Made by a program: the position numbers and the translations under genes. Below the pieces are notes generated by a model, which saw only the letters and a program-made list of their open reading frames with translations, searched no databases and was not told where the DNA came from. Of a DNA stretch of 64,000 nucleotides, positions 1 to 12,079 are shown in pieces. How positions within the stretch are numbered: the stretch's first letter is position 1; each line of letters starts with the position of its first letter. Origin of the DNA: Lamellibrachia columna (taxonomy: Eukaryota; Annelida; Polychaeta; Sabellida; Siboglinidae). Location: contig OY759269.1 of assembly GCA_963662155.1 (NCBI GenBank), positions 5,978,970 through 6,042,969 of the forward strand. The letters run 5' to 3'.

Positions 1-1867
1 ACCGTATGTACGATCGTCATTACGCAACACTGTAGCCTAAATACTCCCACACGCCGACCCCTGTTCATTGTGGGGGTGTTCCGCGATTAGATTAACAACG
101 GCAGAGCAAGCTGTGCCATGCATATCAATGGCGCTTGCATATTGTATGTCGAACTGCGTCGTCGCATACGGAGGTTTATACAGGGTTAAGAAAAACGTGT
201 TTTTTTTACCCCAAGTTAAATACGGTGCATCGAGGTCCTTACGACGGGGGTAGTATTCTATGGTTGAATAATGCACATCTGAGGAGTTTATTAAAGTATG
301 GTTTATTATGGATCAACTTCCGGTGTCGTGTTTCATCGCACGTCTTTCTAGTCTAGAATTTTACGTTAAACCTAGGCTTTTAGTTGCGAAATGTAGTTGT
401 CACTGACAAATGTTTTCTTACACTTAAAACCTAGTAGCAAAACAGTATAATGAATTATTTGTTTCATATTATTTATATCATGATAATAACAAAGTCAATG
501 CACTCAGAATTAAAAACGCATCTTTGTTCAGACTTAATGTTATACCATTTCAAGATAAATACGTATATTTGTTTGCACAATTCACATGGTATACGCTTTT
601 TGTAATAGACTTGCAGGCTACAAGCAGAGAGTCCCCGTTACTGTTCATACAGCATATAAAGTTCCTGTTTTTCCGATAGACCCCACAAGTAGTTCTAACG
701 CGAGTAACTGTTTTGTGAAAGTGCAGAAACATCTTGATTCAGCGTTCAACATAGCAACAGTAAGATTTAATTCCCAGTCAATCAGTCAATGCCAGGTATT
801 TGGCAGAATTAACTGAGCCACATACGTCTTGGACGCTTCTGTCGTCACGCATGAGAAATGTGGAGTCCTCGGCAGGTTACGTAATAGACACCAGGTAGAA
901 GGGGTAGGATTGTAGGGTATCTCCCGAGATTGGGGCTTTCGCTTTCTGAAACGAATACACATTTAGTTTTGAAAGAAAAAGGCCTTTTCAACTGAATTGT
1001 GTTGTTAAAAAATAGTAATTTGGTTGGTCAGGTATGCAACAAATATCATTGTCTCTACTCATTGTTTTTGCTAAACGGTATTGAAGTTTTAAATCGGTAC
1101 CAAATGACAAAAAAAGGTTGTCTAAAATAGAGGAGGGTAACTGCACCCTCACAATTTACATTTCCCCCTATAGAAACACCTTGAATGATTTCTATCCCAA
1201 GTTCGTAATGTATTTTGTCTTCCAAAAAAAGGAAACTGTCAGTGAAAGTGATGTTTATATAAAAATTGTATTGTATTAAAAAAAATTTCAAGTTTTAATT
1301 TACGCTATGCTAATTTAAATGTCAATAAAAGGCCGAATGGTGGTGCAATAGATAGCAATAATCTGCAATCGTGACTGACCTGACCTACTGCTGTCTGCTG
1401 TGTGAGTAATCGCCGTTATATTTAGAGCAATGTGTTAATGTAATTTACGTATGCACGTTTGAGCAAACTCTAAAGCTCAGAACTGTTGTAATCTTGTTTC
1501 TACTGCTTACGGGGCAGGTGGGCTATGCCAACATCAAAGAAGCATGTAGAAGTATTGTTGAATAGCTGACTAATGAGACCAAAAGCCTCGTGAATTTAAT
1601 TTACGTTATGGTAATCCACATTATGTGTAACCATTGCAAATGTTTTGCTTCACTTTGTTTTGAAGTTTTCCACTTGGGCAATTGTGTCTAAGTCACATTG
1701 CAATGATCTGGTGGGATAACAGGCTACCACAATAGTATGTACTGGTATATCCTACAACATGATTTTTACGTTATGCACTTGGTGTCATTTGACCTCACGA
1801 TTGTCTAATATTTAAAATTCTTCAAATATAATGTATATGATAGTTGTTAATACGTTTGAAACATTCT
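1..1867. other. Stretch without recognisable gene
   Basis: AT-rich sequence on both strands. The open frames are short (under 80 codons), show no family resemblance and have no plausible splice context. I see no repeat structure here beyond short homopolymer runs. Confidence 0.6.
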
Positions 1868-1974
1868 TGATCGAGAGTCCAACGTTCTAACCGCTACGGC
1901 ACCGTGTCACGCCACCGCGTCACGCCACCGTGTCACGCCACCGCGTCACGCCACCGCGTCACGCCACCGCGCCA
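1868..1974. repeat. 13-bp minisatellite beside a tRNA-like stretch
   Basis: About five to six copies of a 13-bp unit of the form CACCGCGTCACGC lie at about 1900-1974, with CGCG/CGTG variants. Just to the left, read on the minus strand, is GTAGCGGTTAGAACGTTGGA, which resembles the A-box half of a tRNA or tRNA-derived SINE. No matching B box was found, so this is at most a SINE remnant. Confidence 0.6.
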
Positions 1975-3715
1975 CTCTGCCCCACAGTTTCATGACGACT
2001 GTGTATGTATCACTGCCTCTGCGCAGGACTTCTGGAAAGGGACAAGAGGAGAAGGGTGCAAGTGCACCCTGGGTCTGGATTGTTGTAAAAAGTAGGTATA
2101 TCACAGTGAGCAGATTGTTTGCTACTTGTGTTAAATGTATTATCTAATATATTTGATAACTCATTATATACCTGTACAATCACATCATTACTGTCTATTA
2201 AAAGTGACCATTTTGGTAAATATGGCCGAAATTAGATGGTAGATGTTATAAGAATGGTAGAAGTTTTAAGAATCCCCCGCAGATTAATTCCTGTGGATTC
2301 TGGTACTTTGCTTGCAGGCCAGTTCCTCACGATAATTCAGGAATCAGCACGGATGTACGAACAATCATACATGAATATAACTTGCCGGGTCCCGGGTAAT
2401 TTACCCGGCTATGGCGGTCCATGTACCCGGCTATCGTAGAGGAAGGCCGATTTTTATTATCCCTCGCGTCGGCTAATGACCGACCCATTTTTACGTTAAT
2501 CATTGCAGCGTCGACGTCCCACAGACAAGTCAGCGATCGTTGATGATCACGACATGTCGCAGCAAAACAGCGCCGGTCAACGAATGTCATTTTGCGTTAA
2601 TAAACGGCAGTTTTTAAATCACTCGCACAGACATTTTACGCGTCGGCAAAGCATATTTACTTCCCACGATTCGTAGCGTTACCTGTGGTTCGTACAGTAG
2701 TTAGTAGACAGTCCACCAAGCGGCTAGCGGACAGATCGGCAACCATGTTGTAGCGGAGCTAGTTCAGCAAAAATAAGATGTCTAAGAGACAGTCATCCAT
2801 AAGGCATTTTTTAAAGCAAACTTATAAGAAAAAGTCATATTTGTTAAAGCATATCCCGAAATGTTAAAGTCAATGAACGAGGCCAACATTATCTTTAAAT
2901 AGCGTCTGAATATTCTATTATTGCCAGAGCTTTACGGAACTGGTCAGCGTAAGCTGTTGGCGCGTGGCGAACCCCTACTAGTGATCTAGTCTGGCACTAT
3001 AATCTACATTGCCATGAACATAGCCTAGGCCCTAGGACTAGGTCATAGACTAGTACATAATATAATTTATATAGTTCGATAATCGTATTTTTTTCATTAA
3101 AAACAACTTTTCTAACAAATTGTTTGCACTGCAACGATGACATAATTGGTGGTGATTTAGACTATGGATATCTTAGGCAAAAGTTTCTTCAGATTTTTTG
3201 TGAAAACGGCATATTATATTACGTATAGTGACTGGCTCGGTGCAACGATTCTTGCCTACGTTAGTACACTGTTTATGACGTTGACTATTTGGTAATTTAG
3301 TGTCACTTGCTTCCTTTTGAAAAAAATGTGTGACATAAAGAAGCAAGTGCTATCAAATCAACCTTGAATACCCCTCCTTAACAAACACCAAAGCATGACA
3401 ATTATATGAGCAATTGTGGCAAACGATGTACATTTTAACAATTCGTTAAATCCTTGTACGGTGGCACACTCTGGTGGAGCTGTTCAGGTTGTTTCTCATG
3501 TACTGCACTAACAACCTGGCGACCACGATGGAAACTATTGCGAAGGTATGCGATGACGGTGTTCGTCATGAACTACTATTACATTGACAGATTTCTCCAC
3601 TACAGAACTGTGATACTCATAATACTGGACTGCTGCATTGTAGCTTCAAGAGTACGCTTATAAGTAAGCAACTGTCCCAGTGGTATTTACCTGGATTTAC
3701 TTGGAGCCACCTCTT
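1975..3715. other. Stretch without recognisable gene
   Basis: No coding exon was recognised. There is a short palindrome (CCGGGTAAATTACCCGG-like, near 2394-2410) and a CTAG-rich clump at 2975-3055 with several overlapping short palindromes. The frames here are short and unsupported. Confidence 0.5.
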
Positions 3716-3950
3716 CTACACAGTTGCTGCAGTCGAGGAGATGAGGAAGCGAGTCGGGCGCTGACTCGTATAATCCTTCGCCCTATTCTTTAAATATTTG
3801 TCAATATGACCCTTAAATGTGTTAATATCCTTAGACATAACCGCTGCCTCTGTAAGTTGGTTCCAGTCATTTACTATTCTTTGAGTAAATGAATACATGC
3901 TTAAATCTAGTCTAGAGTGCATTTTCGTGATTTTAAATGGATGCCTTCTT

Positions 3951-4742
3951 GTTGCCTACCGTGTCTTATCTTGTTGCCTACCGTGTCTTATCTTGTTGCC
4001 TACCGCGTCTTATCTTGTTGCCTACCGTGTCTTATCTTGTTGCCTACCGTGTCTTATCTTGTTGCCTACCGTGTCTTATCTTGTTGCCTACCGCGTCTTA
4101 TCTTGTTGCCTACCGTGTCTTATCTTGTTGCCTACCGCGTCTTATCTTGTTGCCTACCGTGTCTTATCTTGTTGCCTACCGCGTCTTATCTTGTTGCCTA
4201 CCGTGTCTTATCTTGTTGCCTACCGCGTCTTATCTTGTTGCCTACCGCGTCTTATCTTGTTGCCTACCGCGTCTTATCTTGTTGCCTACCGCGTCTTATC
4301 TTGTTGCCTACCGCGTCTTATCTTGTTGCCTACCGCGTCTTATCTTGTTGCCTACCGCGTCTTATCTTGTTGCCTACCGCGTCTTATCTTGTTGCCTACC
4401 GTGTCTTATCTTGTTGCCTACCGTGTCTTATCTTGTTGCCTACCGCGTCTTATCTTGTTGCCTACCGCGTCTTATCTTGTTGCCTACCGCGTCTTATCTT
4501 GTTGCATACCGCGTCTTATCTTGTTGCCTACCGCGTCTTATCTTGTTGCCTACCGCGTCTTATCTTGTTGCCTACCGTGTCTTATCTTGTTGCCTACCGT
4601 GTCTTATCTTGTTGCCTACCGTGTCTTATCTTGTTGCCTACCGTGTCTTATCTTGTTGCCTACCGTGTCTTATCTTGTTGCCTACCGCGTCTTATCTTGT
4701 TGCCTACCGCGTCTTATCTTGTTGCCTACCGTGTCTTATCTT
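3951..4742. repeat. 22-bp minisatellite, 36 units, inside LINE-A RT region
   Basis: Thirty-six head-to-tail copies of a 22-bp unit (GTTGCCTACCGTGTCTTATC plus TT), varying mainly by CGTG/CGCG, followed by a partial unit. On the minus strand the flanks are consecutive parts of the RT C-terminal region: FNIFNGFES on the right (about 4780-4830) and RRHPFKITKMH on the left (about 3915-3950). The array therefore sits within what was one reading frame. Because 22 is not a multiple of three and the unit lacks stops on +, all three + frames are open. These frames are not genes. Confidence 0.95.
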
Positions 4743-4994
4743 GTTGCATACCTGTGTCAAAGAAGTCAGCAGGCAGAATACTTTCAAAACCCGTTGAATA
4801 TGTTGAATACCTCTAGTAGGTTGGATTTCAATCGCCTAGTCTCAAGAGTAGTGATGTTTAAAACTCGCAGCCTATTAGGATAGACCATATACCTCAAGTC
4901 CTGTGTATTTGCTTCTTTTCCATTGTCTTAAATGTGTTTAGTAGTTGATCGGCTGATTGATTGTATGTATATGAATTTATGTTATTTGAGACAA

Positions 4995-5026
4995 TAAACA
5001 TTATTATTATTATTATTATTATTATC
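4995..5026. repeat. (ATT)n microsatellite
   Basis: About ten ATT units preceded by AATAAAC. It lies within the LINE-A span; I cannot tell whether it is an internal expansion or the tail of a separate insertion. Confidence 0.85.
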
Positions 5027-7258
5027 ATCGTGGTTGCCCTTCGTTGTACACTCTCTAATACGTTTGTCTTTTTGCTTGAATGGACGCCGTGCCTGAATGC
5101 AGTAGTCCAGATACGGTCTAACTAGGGACTTGTATAACTGTAACACTACCTCTTTGATCTTGTATTTGACGGCTCTGTTGATCATGTCTGGCATAGCATT
5201 TGTCTTCTTGGACGCTTTAGCACCTGCTCGGTTACTTAGAATTTGTCTTTTATAATCACACCTATGTCTTTTTCTTCATGTGATGTTTGAATGGGGTCTT
5301 CACTCATAAAATAGTCGCAATGCCTGTTATTGTGGCCATAATGCACACACTTGCATTTCTCCGCATTGAATAGCATTAGCCATTCTACACTCCATCTATG
5401 CACGGTATTAAGGCCTCTCTGTAACACCTCAGCATCCTTGCTTTATGCTGTCCGACTGAACAATTTTGTGTCATCAGCGAATCTGAAAAGATTGTTACAC
5501 ACTCCCTCATCTATGTTAATAGATATAAATTACAAATAGAATTGATCCAAAAACTGACCATCGGGGGTCACCACTCTTAACAGGTGACCACCCCGAATAT
5601 GTTCCATTTATGACGACACGTTGTACCCTACCGAATAACCATTCAGTTATCCATATATCTACGTCTCCTCCAATTTTATGTGCATTTAGCTTCATTGCCA
5701 GCCGGCGGTGTGGAACCCGGTTAAAGGCTTTGCTAAAATCTAAAGAAATATCATCGACTGGCAGCCTTCGTCAATATAAGTAGTAATCTTATCTATATAC
5801 ACTAAAAGGTTTGTTAAACATAATCGTCCCTTCATAAAGCCATGTTGCGATGGTTTAATTAGGTTTGTATTTTTAGATGTTCTACAACCGTATCTCTTAT
5901 GATTGATTCCATCATTTTTTATAAACTTACTGGTCTGTAATTACCAGTTTGGTATTTACTACCCTTCTTCTTATATACACTTCCAATCTTTCGGTCCTCC
6001 CCTTTGCAATGCTCTCTGTGAAAATCTCACTCAATGGGGCCACTTGTATTGTTGAATTTTAGTTGTCCACTCCAGGGGCTTTATATGGTTTTAGGTGCGT
6101 TAGCTTCTTCTATACCACATCAGGAGTGAACTTGTCCTGTTGTAATGCCTCCTCCATGGTCTTTTTAGATACCTTAACCTGTTCAGGCAAGCCATCAACA
6201 TCTCCATCAGTAAACACTGAGGTGAACAAGTCATTTGGTACTTTTGCTGTCTCAGATGTGTCCGTGATCACATTTCCTTCGTTATCAACAAACGGGCCGA
6301 CGCTGTCTTTTGTCCTAGTTATAGATCTAGTGTACGCGAAGAATGACTTTGGACCTTTCTTTATATTGCCCGCTAGCTTTATTTGAACATTCCCTTTTGG
6401 TGTTTCTACCACATTTCGGGTTCCATTCAGTTGCCTCCTATGTGCCTCATACAGATGTTACTCTCCAGTCTCTCTATATCTCTGCCACATGTGGTATTTT
6501 TTTCTCCTTGCTAATTCTGCTCTCTTTGTCATCCATCGGGGTTTCCTCTTCGTTTTCTTTGTTGCCAGAGGGACAAATTGTCGCACTGCGGAATTATATA
6601 CAGATGTGAAGATGTTAAATTGTATGCTTACTTCTGCACCCTGAAATGCTCGTTTCCAGTCATACTTCTAAGAATATTTTCATTCCACTATAGTTCGCTT
6701 TCTTAAAGTCATAATAGATCTCTCTCCATTATTTTGTATGTGTGTAATGTCACCTATCACAATGTTGTGGTCACTGAATGGTTCTCTTAATCTAATATTA
6801 TCGACTATATTTGGTTCGGAGGATAAAACAAGGTATAGCATAGTGAACGTGTTGTGTTAGAAAAAGGTCTTGTGTGAGGTCCATGAATAGTCTTTCCTCA
6901 GCTTCCACCTGCAGCCGGGTCCAGTCAATAGTTCTATTCTTAAGATCCCTACTATTACTACCCTGTCGCAGGATGTACATGAAGCAACACCCCCTACTGG
7001 GGGTGTTGCTTCTAACTGGCTGCCACGCCTTGGGGGTGCTGGTGAGGTCTGGCTTTGACTTTTCGATAGTGCTGTATCTTTGCTGTCCTGCCTGGGGGTG
7101 ACATTTTTTCCATGCCATTTCCCTGTTTTGACTGGGTGCCTTGCTTCTTGGTGTCCTCGGACCCTTCAATGTGGCCCGTTTGGATGAATAAGTTTTTTCA
7201 CCCTTCTCCCGAGTTTCCCTCAGTTCTTTTCTGAGTTAGTAATGTTTCTCCCGCTCCC

Positions 7259-8032
7259 TTTTTGTCTGGTCCGCACTGATGAACACATGTCTCCATTCCT
7301 CTTTTTGTCTGGTCCGCACTGATGAACACATGTCTCCATTCCTCTTTTTGTCTGGTCCGCACTGATGAACACATGTCTCCATTCCTCTTTTTGTCTGGTC
7401 CGCACTGATGAACACATGTCTCCATTCCTCTTTTTGTCTGGTCCGCACTGATGAACACATGTTTCCATTCCTCTTTTTGTCTGGTCCGCACTGATGAACA
7501 CATGTCTCCATTCCTCTTTTTGTCTGGTCCGCACTGATGAACACATGTCTCCATTCCTCTTTTTGCCTGGTCCGCACTGATGAACACATGTCTCCATTCC
7601 TCTTTTTGTCTGGTCCGCACTGATGAACACATGTTTCCATTCCTCTTTTTGTCTGGTCCGCACTGATGAACACATGTCTCCATTCCTCTTTTTGTCTGGT
7701 CCGCACTGATGAACACATGTTTCCATTCCTCTTTTTGTCTGGTCCGCACTGATGAACACATGTCTCCATTCCTCTTTTTGTCTGGTCCGCACTGATGAAC
7801 ACATGTCTCCATTCCTCTTTTTGTCTGGTCCGCACTGATGAACACATGTTTCCATTCCTCTTTTTGTCTGGTCCGCACTGATGAACACATGTCTCCATTC
7901 CTCTTTTTGTCTGGTCCGCACTGATGAACACATGTTTCCATTCCTCTTTTTGTCTGGTCCGCACTGATGAACACATGTCTCCATTCCTCTTTTTGTCTGG
8001 TCCGCACTGATGAACACATGTCTCCTTTCCTC
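7259..8032. repeat. 43-bp minisatellite, 18 units, inside LINE-A ORF1
   Basis: Eighteen copies of a 43-bp unit (TTTTTGTCTGGTCCGCACTG, then GATGAACACATG...), differing mainly at one C/T site. On the minus strand the unit encodes HVFISADQTKR. The right flank reads VAKNHREKEE and the left flank ends in KHYLLRKELRETREKGEK, which together look like a continuous LINE ORF1 C-terminal region. A single segment of ORF1 has therefore been amplified. Because 43 is not a multiple of three, the frame cycles, and all three minus frames are open through the array. Confidence 0.95.
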
Positions 8033-8156
8033 TTTTTCTCGATGGTTCTTTGCTACCCTTAGCACTTTCCCTTTCATGCTGCGGTTACTAAGTGCTACAA
8101 TCATCATTCTGTTCCAATCATCTGCTTTTGTTTCCAGGATTCTAGTTGCTGATACT

Positions 8157-8239
8157 ACTTCCACTTCCGCCAGATCCACTTCCACTTCCGTCAGATCCAC
8201 TTCCACTTCCGTCAGATCCACTTCCACTTCCGTCAGATC
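8157..8239. repeat. 21-bp tandem repeat, 4 units, in LINE-A ORF1
   Basis: Four copies of a 21-bp unit (CACTTCCACTTCCGTCAGAT and one base). On minus it gives the heptad LTEVEVD repeated in frame within ORF1. This is the third independent tandem amplification in the same LINE copy, and the only one that keeps the reading frame. Confidence 0.9.
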
Positions 8240-8560
8240 CAGCACATCACGAATCAAATGTTCCAGTAGATCTTTGTCGGTTTCCCTTCTACCTTCTACA
8301 TCTATTTCATCCAGATTTCTTACGACCACATTTGAGCACGTTGACTCATTTTCTTTAAATACATCTACCTCTTCTCGTACAATTTGACAGACTTTTTGCT
8401 TATGTGTTCCTCTCATTCTTATATTTCATCGACTTTAATGGTAAGTTGGTCTACCTTTGATTCTAATTCATCATGTTTATCTTTAAGCCCTTGCACCAGT
8501 TTAACACTTCAATTGCTTTAGAATTGCATGCTTTACAAAACCAATGCAGTTGTTATCCGT

Positions 8561-9032
8561 GGTTATCGAGACGAGTCACAAGATAAAACCTCGCAGCGAG
8601 GTTAAGCCTAAGCCAAAGCTAAGGCTAAGCCCTAAGCGATTCCAAAGTCGGCAACCTAATTATGTTTGCCATGTTCATTTACGACGTGGAAACTAGAACT
8701 TCTGGAAATGTACCGAGGAACACGACAATTTGTACTTTTTCAATGAATACTAGTGTTAATATAATATCAATTTCGTTACAAAAATATTTATGTTGTCAAA
8801 GGTAAAAAATAATTACTAAAATAATTACATAAATCCGTGCCGTGGTACGTTATAATGTTTTATTTTGATATTTCATTAGAATGTCCATTGTTTACATAAT
8901 CTATAGATGTGTGTAACAACACACACACATACTGGAAAGTGGCCGACAAAATAAACATTTTGTGAGACAAAGGTTCAGTTTCATAGTTTTGATAATTCTA
9001 TGTGTACTGAATAAGTAAAAACTACTGTGTTT
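8561..9032. other. Stretch without recognisable gene
   Basis: AT-rich. A small cluster of TAAGCC-type words lies at about 8605-8635 (resembling a TTAGGC-like motif but irregular). No coding signal was seen. Confidence 0.5.
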
Positions 9033-9267
9033 AGATCATATTGTACCTATACACTTGAACTATGCACTTGTCTGTCATGGACATGGTGGAACCATACGTC
9101 AGAGTCACTTAGATCATATTGTACCTATACACTTTAACTATGCACTTGTCTGTCATGGACATGGTGGAACCATACGTCAGAGTCACTTAGATCATGATGT
9201 ACCTATACACTTGAACTATGCACTTGTCTGTCATGGACATGGTGGAACCATACGTCAGAGTCACTTA
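9033..9267. repeat. 78-bp tandem repeat, 3 units
   Basis: Three near-identical copies of a 78-bp unit beginning TTAGATCATATTGTACCTAT and containing GTCATGGACATGGTGGAACC. They differ by only a few substitutions. The unit is a multiple of three and open on +, but there is no other sign of coding. Confidence 0.93.
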
Positions 9268-9480
9268 GGAGACTAGAGTACACAGTAATGTATTAAGATT
9301 GTTTTGCAGTGAACCCAGAAACTGCAGGATTTGTCAAAACTATGAAATAGCTGCTTCTGACGGTGTTAACAACTAATTGTTTTGCCCCCTTTATGGTTGG
9401 TTTTGATGTGGGGTGTCACATGTTTGTGTCCCGGGGATTACCCACTGTTAATAGTTTTTAGTCTATCTTTTATATGGGAT

Positions 9481-9485
<5 letters not shown>

Positions 9486-9555
<70 letters not shown>
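9486..9555. repeat. (TA)n microsatellite
   Basis: About 35 TA units. They directly precede a LINE-B fragment, so the tract may mark the insertion junction. The IYIYIY open frame across it is an artefact. Confidence 0.97.
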
Positions 9556-9559
<4 letters not shown>

Positions 9560-9705
9560 GCTTTCTGAAAATCTAAGTAGACAACATCCACTGGTGACCC
9601 GTCATCTACCCACTTTGACTTTGTAATTTCTTCAAAAAAACATAAGAGATTAGTTAGACATGACCTTGCTTTTAGGAACCCATGTTGAGATTTATTAATT
9701 TTTAT
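9556..9705 (-). mobile_element. LINE-B fragment (RT core)
   Basis: Matches the complementary strand of the LINE-B RT region: GAAAGCTTTCTGAAAATCTA corresponds to the DFQKAF codons, followed by the region encoding KSWLTNL...FLKA. It is heavily 5' and 3' truncated and carries indels. Confidence 0.75.
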
Positions 9706-10329
9706 TTTACTATATCGTATTGGTATGGCTTAATGTCCACGTTTATTTTAATTTCTGTGGACACGTTTCGTGTGAATCGAGAGTCTGACTCGGCAGTTGA
9801 AATATCATTTTGTCGTCCTGCGACAGCTGTAAATGAATGGTCCCCGTCGCCGAAAAAGCCGCCACTAAAAGTAAAGTATCACTTGTTTTGCGGTGTATGT
9901 CGCTGCTGCGGTTACATTTGGCAAATGTTCGTTAAATAGTGCCGTTTGAGCCATCAAACGAAATCTTTCACAAATGTTGTAATCCATCAGTTCTTCATAC
10001 GGATGAAACTCGGAAGTACTAAAGTAGGCGGCCTGGACGCTCAAATCGGACAGCTTATCTTCTCGAAACGGACGAACTTTCAACGACTTCAATAAATTTA
10101 TGCGTGAGCTGCGATTTTTATTTATGCTTGAGCACGGCGTTGAGCACGGTCCTGAGCATACTCAGGATTTCAGCATTTCGTGCTCAACGCTGAGCACGAT
10201 TTCGTGCTGTAACGTTCTTGGTTACGGGCCAGGTCAACCCTTAAGATGTGTGACGGCGACATAAAATTGCCTCCCGTGACCTTGAGTATCTGGTTAACTG
10301 GCAGTGGCGTTTGGACGAACTTAATGCAC
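9706..10329. other. Stretch without recognisable gene
   Basis: No coding exon was recognised. At 10100-10205 the word TGAGCACG recurs several times in both orientations, giving local self-complementarity. Confidence 0.45.
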
Positions 10330-10440
10330 TGCGAATATAATATTATTTCATATTGACTATGTGAGGCCCACCATGGCATAGCCATGGCATAGGCATAGCC
10401 CAACTTCCCAGCAAAACATGCCGTGGCCGTTATCCCGGTG

Positions 10441-10765
10441 TAGCTCGTTCAAAATGCTACCCTCGTTTAAAATACTACCCTTGTTTAAAATACTACCCTC
10501 GTTCAAAATACTCCCCTCGTTTAAAATACTACCCTTGTTTAAAATACTACCATCATTCAAAATACTACCCTCGTTCAAAATACTACCCTTGTTTAAAATA
10601 CTACCCTCGTTCAAAATACTACCCTCGTTCAAAGTACTACCCACGTTTAAAATACTACCCTCGTTTAAAATACTACCTTTGTCAAAGCGGGCTTTGTTTA
10701 AAATACTACCTTCGTTCAAAATACTACCCTCGTTCAAAATACTACCCTCGTTTAAAATATTACCC
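10441..10765. repeat. 18-bp minisatellite, about 18 units
   Basis: Tandem 18-bp units of the form TTTAAAATACTACCCTCG with TTC/TTT and CTCG/CTTG variants. The unit is a multiple of three, so both a + frame (FKILPS) and a minus frame (NEGSIL) run open across it. Copy B of the duplication has only about two units at the same place. Confidence 0.93.
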
Positions 10766-11139
10766 TACGGTAATGTTTTCAACGTAGGCTCTAAAGTCTG
10801 GAAAAATAAGTTTGCATCAAAGGTTCACACCAAGTTACATAAATATATACAGTCTAATTTAAGCAAACAAAGTACACACAACACAATAGGATGTTTTACT
10901 CAAGAGTATATAAATGTATTCCTAATAAATAAAATTATGATTGGTGTTACTGTTATAATTTGTTGTTGTTTTAAATGGTCGTGTCGTTGAAGTTGAAGAT
11001 GTCTGTGCTTTTCATGTAACATAACATGTAAATAAATATACGGTTTTTAGAATGTTTTGAGTGAACTTTGAACTTTGCCTCTGGTGTTTTGAATGTACGT
11101 TGTGTTTTCTAGGGGTAGTGCTTTGAACTTACTACACAT

Positions 11140-11292
11140 CAAAGCATGCCGTGGCCCGGCGTTACAACTAGGCATACCGTGGCCAGGCGTTACAACTAGG
11201 CATGCCGTGGCCAGACGTTACAACTAGGCATACCGTGGCCAGGCGTTACAACTAGGCATGCCGTGGCCAGGCGTTACAACTAGGCATGCCGT
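11140..11292. repeat. 29-bp tandem repeat, 5 units
   Basis: About five units containing GGCATACCGTGGCCAGGCGT followed by TACAACTA. Diverged units of the same kind recur at 12556-12676 in copy B. Confidence 0.88.
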
Positions 11293-11690
11293 GGTTTACT
11301 GTGAACCAAACTTTTATTTACGTTTATTCATTCATTGTTTATGCAAGAATTGTTATATATAATCAAACAATAACACTCCCTGGTATATTTGACATAGTTG
11401 GGTTCTATTGTAATTGCTTAATTTTTAATTAATTACAGTCACAGTGTAATGGTAAATGAACTTGTAATTGTATTTGACTATTGTAATTTAACCCAACCCT
11501 GACAGCAAGAATGCATGAATTCAGCTAAAAATCTTGTCTAAAATGTGCAGAAATTGTACTTGTAATATTATTTTATAAAACAATGTAGTTGTTCTCAACC
11601 TAGATGTTTTAGTTTTCTCTTCCTCGTCACGTGGCCTAGGCATTCTGCTGCTCTTTTCCTGATTTTGCAATGATCTTCCTTTTACCGTTT

Positions 11691-12079
11691 GTTGGTCTAA
11701 GTATGTCTTGACTACATTTCCTTTCTCCCAACGATATTCTGAGCACCCATCGATACATACGTGCTCTAAAAATCATAATAACTCATTAACACAGTTTGCC
11801 AGTTTCACGTGTATGGGGGGTTAATATTTGGTAGGCATGTCCGGGCGCCCACGATGATGGTTCGTACATTAAAACATTCCCAGATTACCCGGGGGTGGGG
11901 ATGTTATGACGGAAAATATGTGGACGACTGACGTGAGTACTACTCGGAACAGAACATAGAGCGTATGATGACAACAAAGAATTACGTGATACAATAACAT
12001 ACCAGAAAATAACTCAAGTAAATGTCACAAACTTCAAGTCCGTATTTTCTGACGTTATTTAATACCATAGCACAAAACG
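11691..12079. other. Spacer between the two duplicated blocks
   Basis: No gene or repeat was recognised in this unique spacer. Confidence 0.5.

Larger units (their letters stand above)
3716..8560 (-). mobile_element. LINE-A: degenerate CR1/L2-like non-LTR retrotransposon
   Basis: Reading right to left, the pieces follow the order of a CR1-like element. Near 8525-8545 is HWFCKAC, the end of a PHD-type zinc finger. Next comes a coiled-coil-like stretch (8430-8500), then ORF1 from 8416 down with an RRM-like part (RILETKADDW). An endonuclease remnant follows (NRTIDWTRLQ near 6900), then the segment before the RT (about 6412-6110), an RT core remnant near 5700-5800 (FSKAFNRVPHRR), the RT C-terminal part (LMLFNAEKCKCVHYGH near 5350; LVRPYLDYC near 5120), and a terminal conserved block at 3716-3922 (SFTQRIVNDWNQL). 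There are stops and frameshifts, and most of the endonuclease is deleted, so the copy is dead. Three tandem arrays lie inside its reading frames. Confidence 0.8.
10330..11690. repeat. Direct segmental duplication, copy A
   Basis: This tract and 12080-13060 share the same order of landmarks: a GTGAGGCCCACCATGGCATA-like start, ATGCCGTGGCC, TTATCCCGGYGTAGC, the 18-bp repeat site, TTTTCAACGTAGG, TAAATAAAATTATGATT, GTTTTTAGAATGTTTTGAG, the GGCATGCCGTGGCC repeats, TTCATTCATTG and an end at GTTCTCAACCTAGATG. By eye they are roughly 85 percent alike outside repeats. Copy A carries the expanded arrays. No coding was seen. Confidence 0.85.

Noticed and set aside
1868..1905. tRNA gene on minus
   Set aside because: Only an A-box-like half was found; no cloverleaf or B box.
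3951..4742. CRISPR-like array
   Set aside because: Units are contiguous with no unique spacers, and the genome is eukaryotic; the same holds for all other arrays here.
3897..4883. Three overlapping + frames of 286-328 codons (LPCLILLPTASYLVAYRVL)
   Set aside because: They are produced by a 22-bp tandem unit without stops; the frame simply cycles. The underlying sequence is antisense LINE RT.
7198..8416. Long minus frames of 246-398 codons with HVFISADQTKR repeats as a repetitive-protein gene
   Set aside because: Three frames are open at once because the 43-bp unit lacks stops; the flanks are LINE ORF1, not a host gene.
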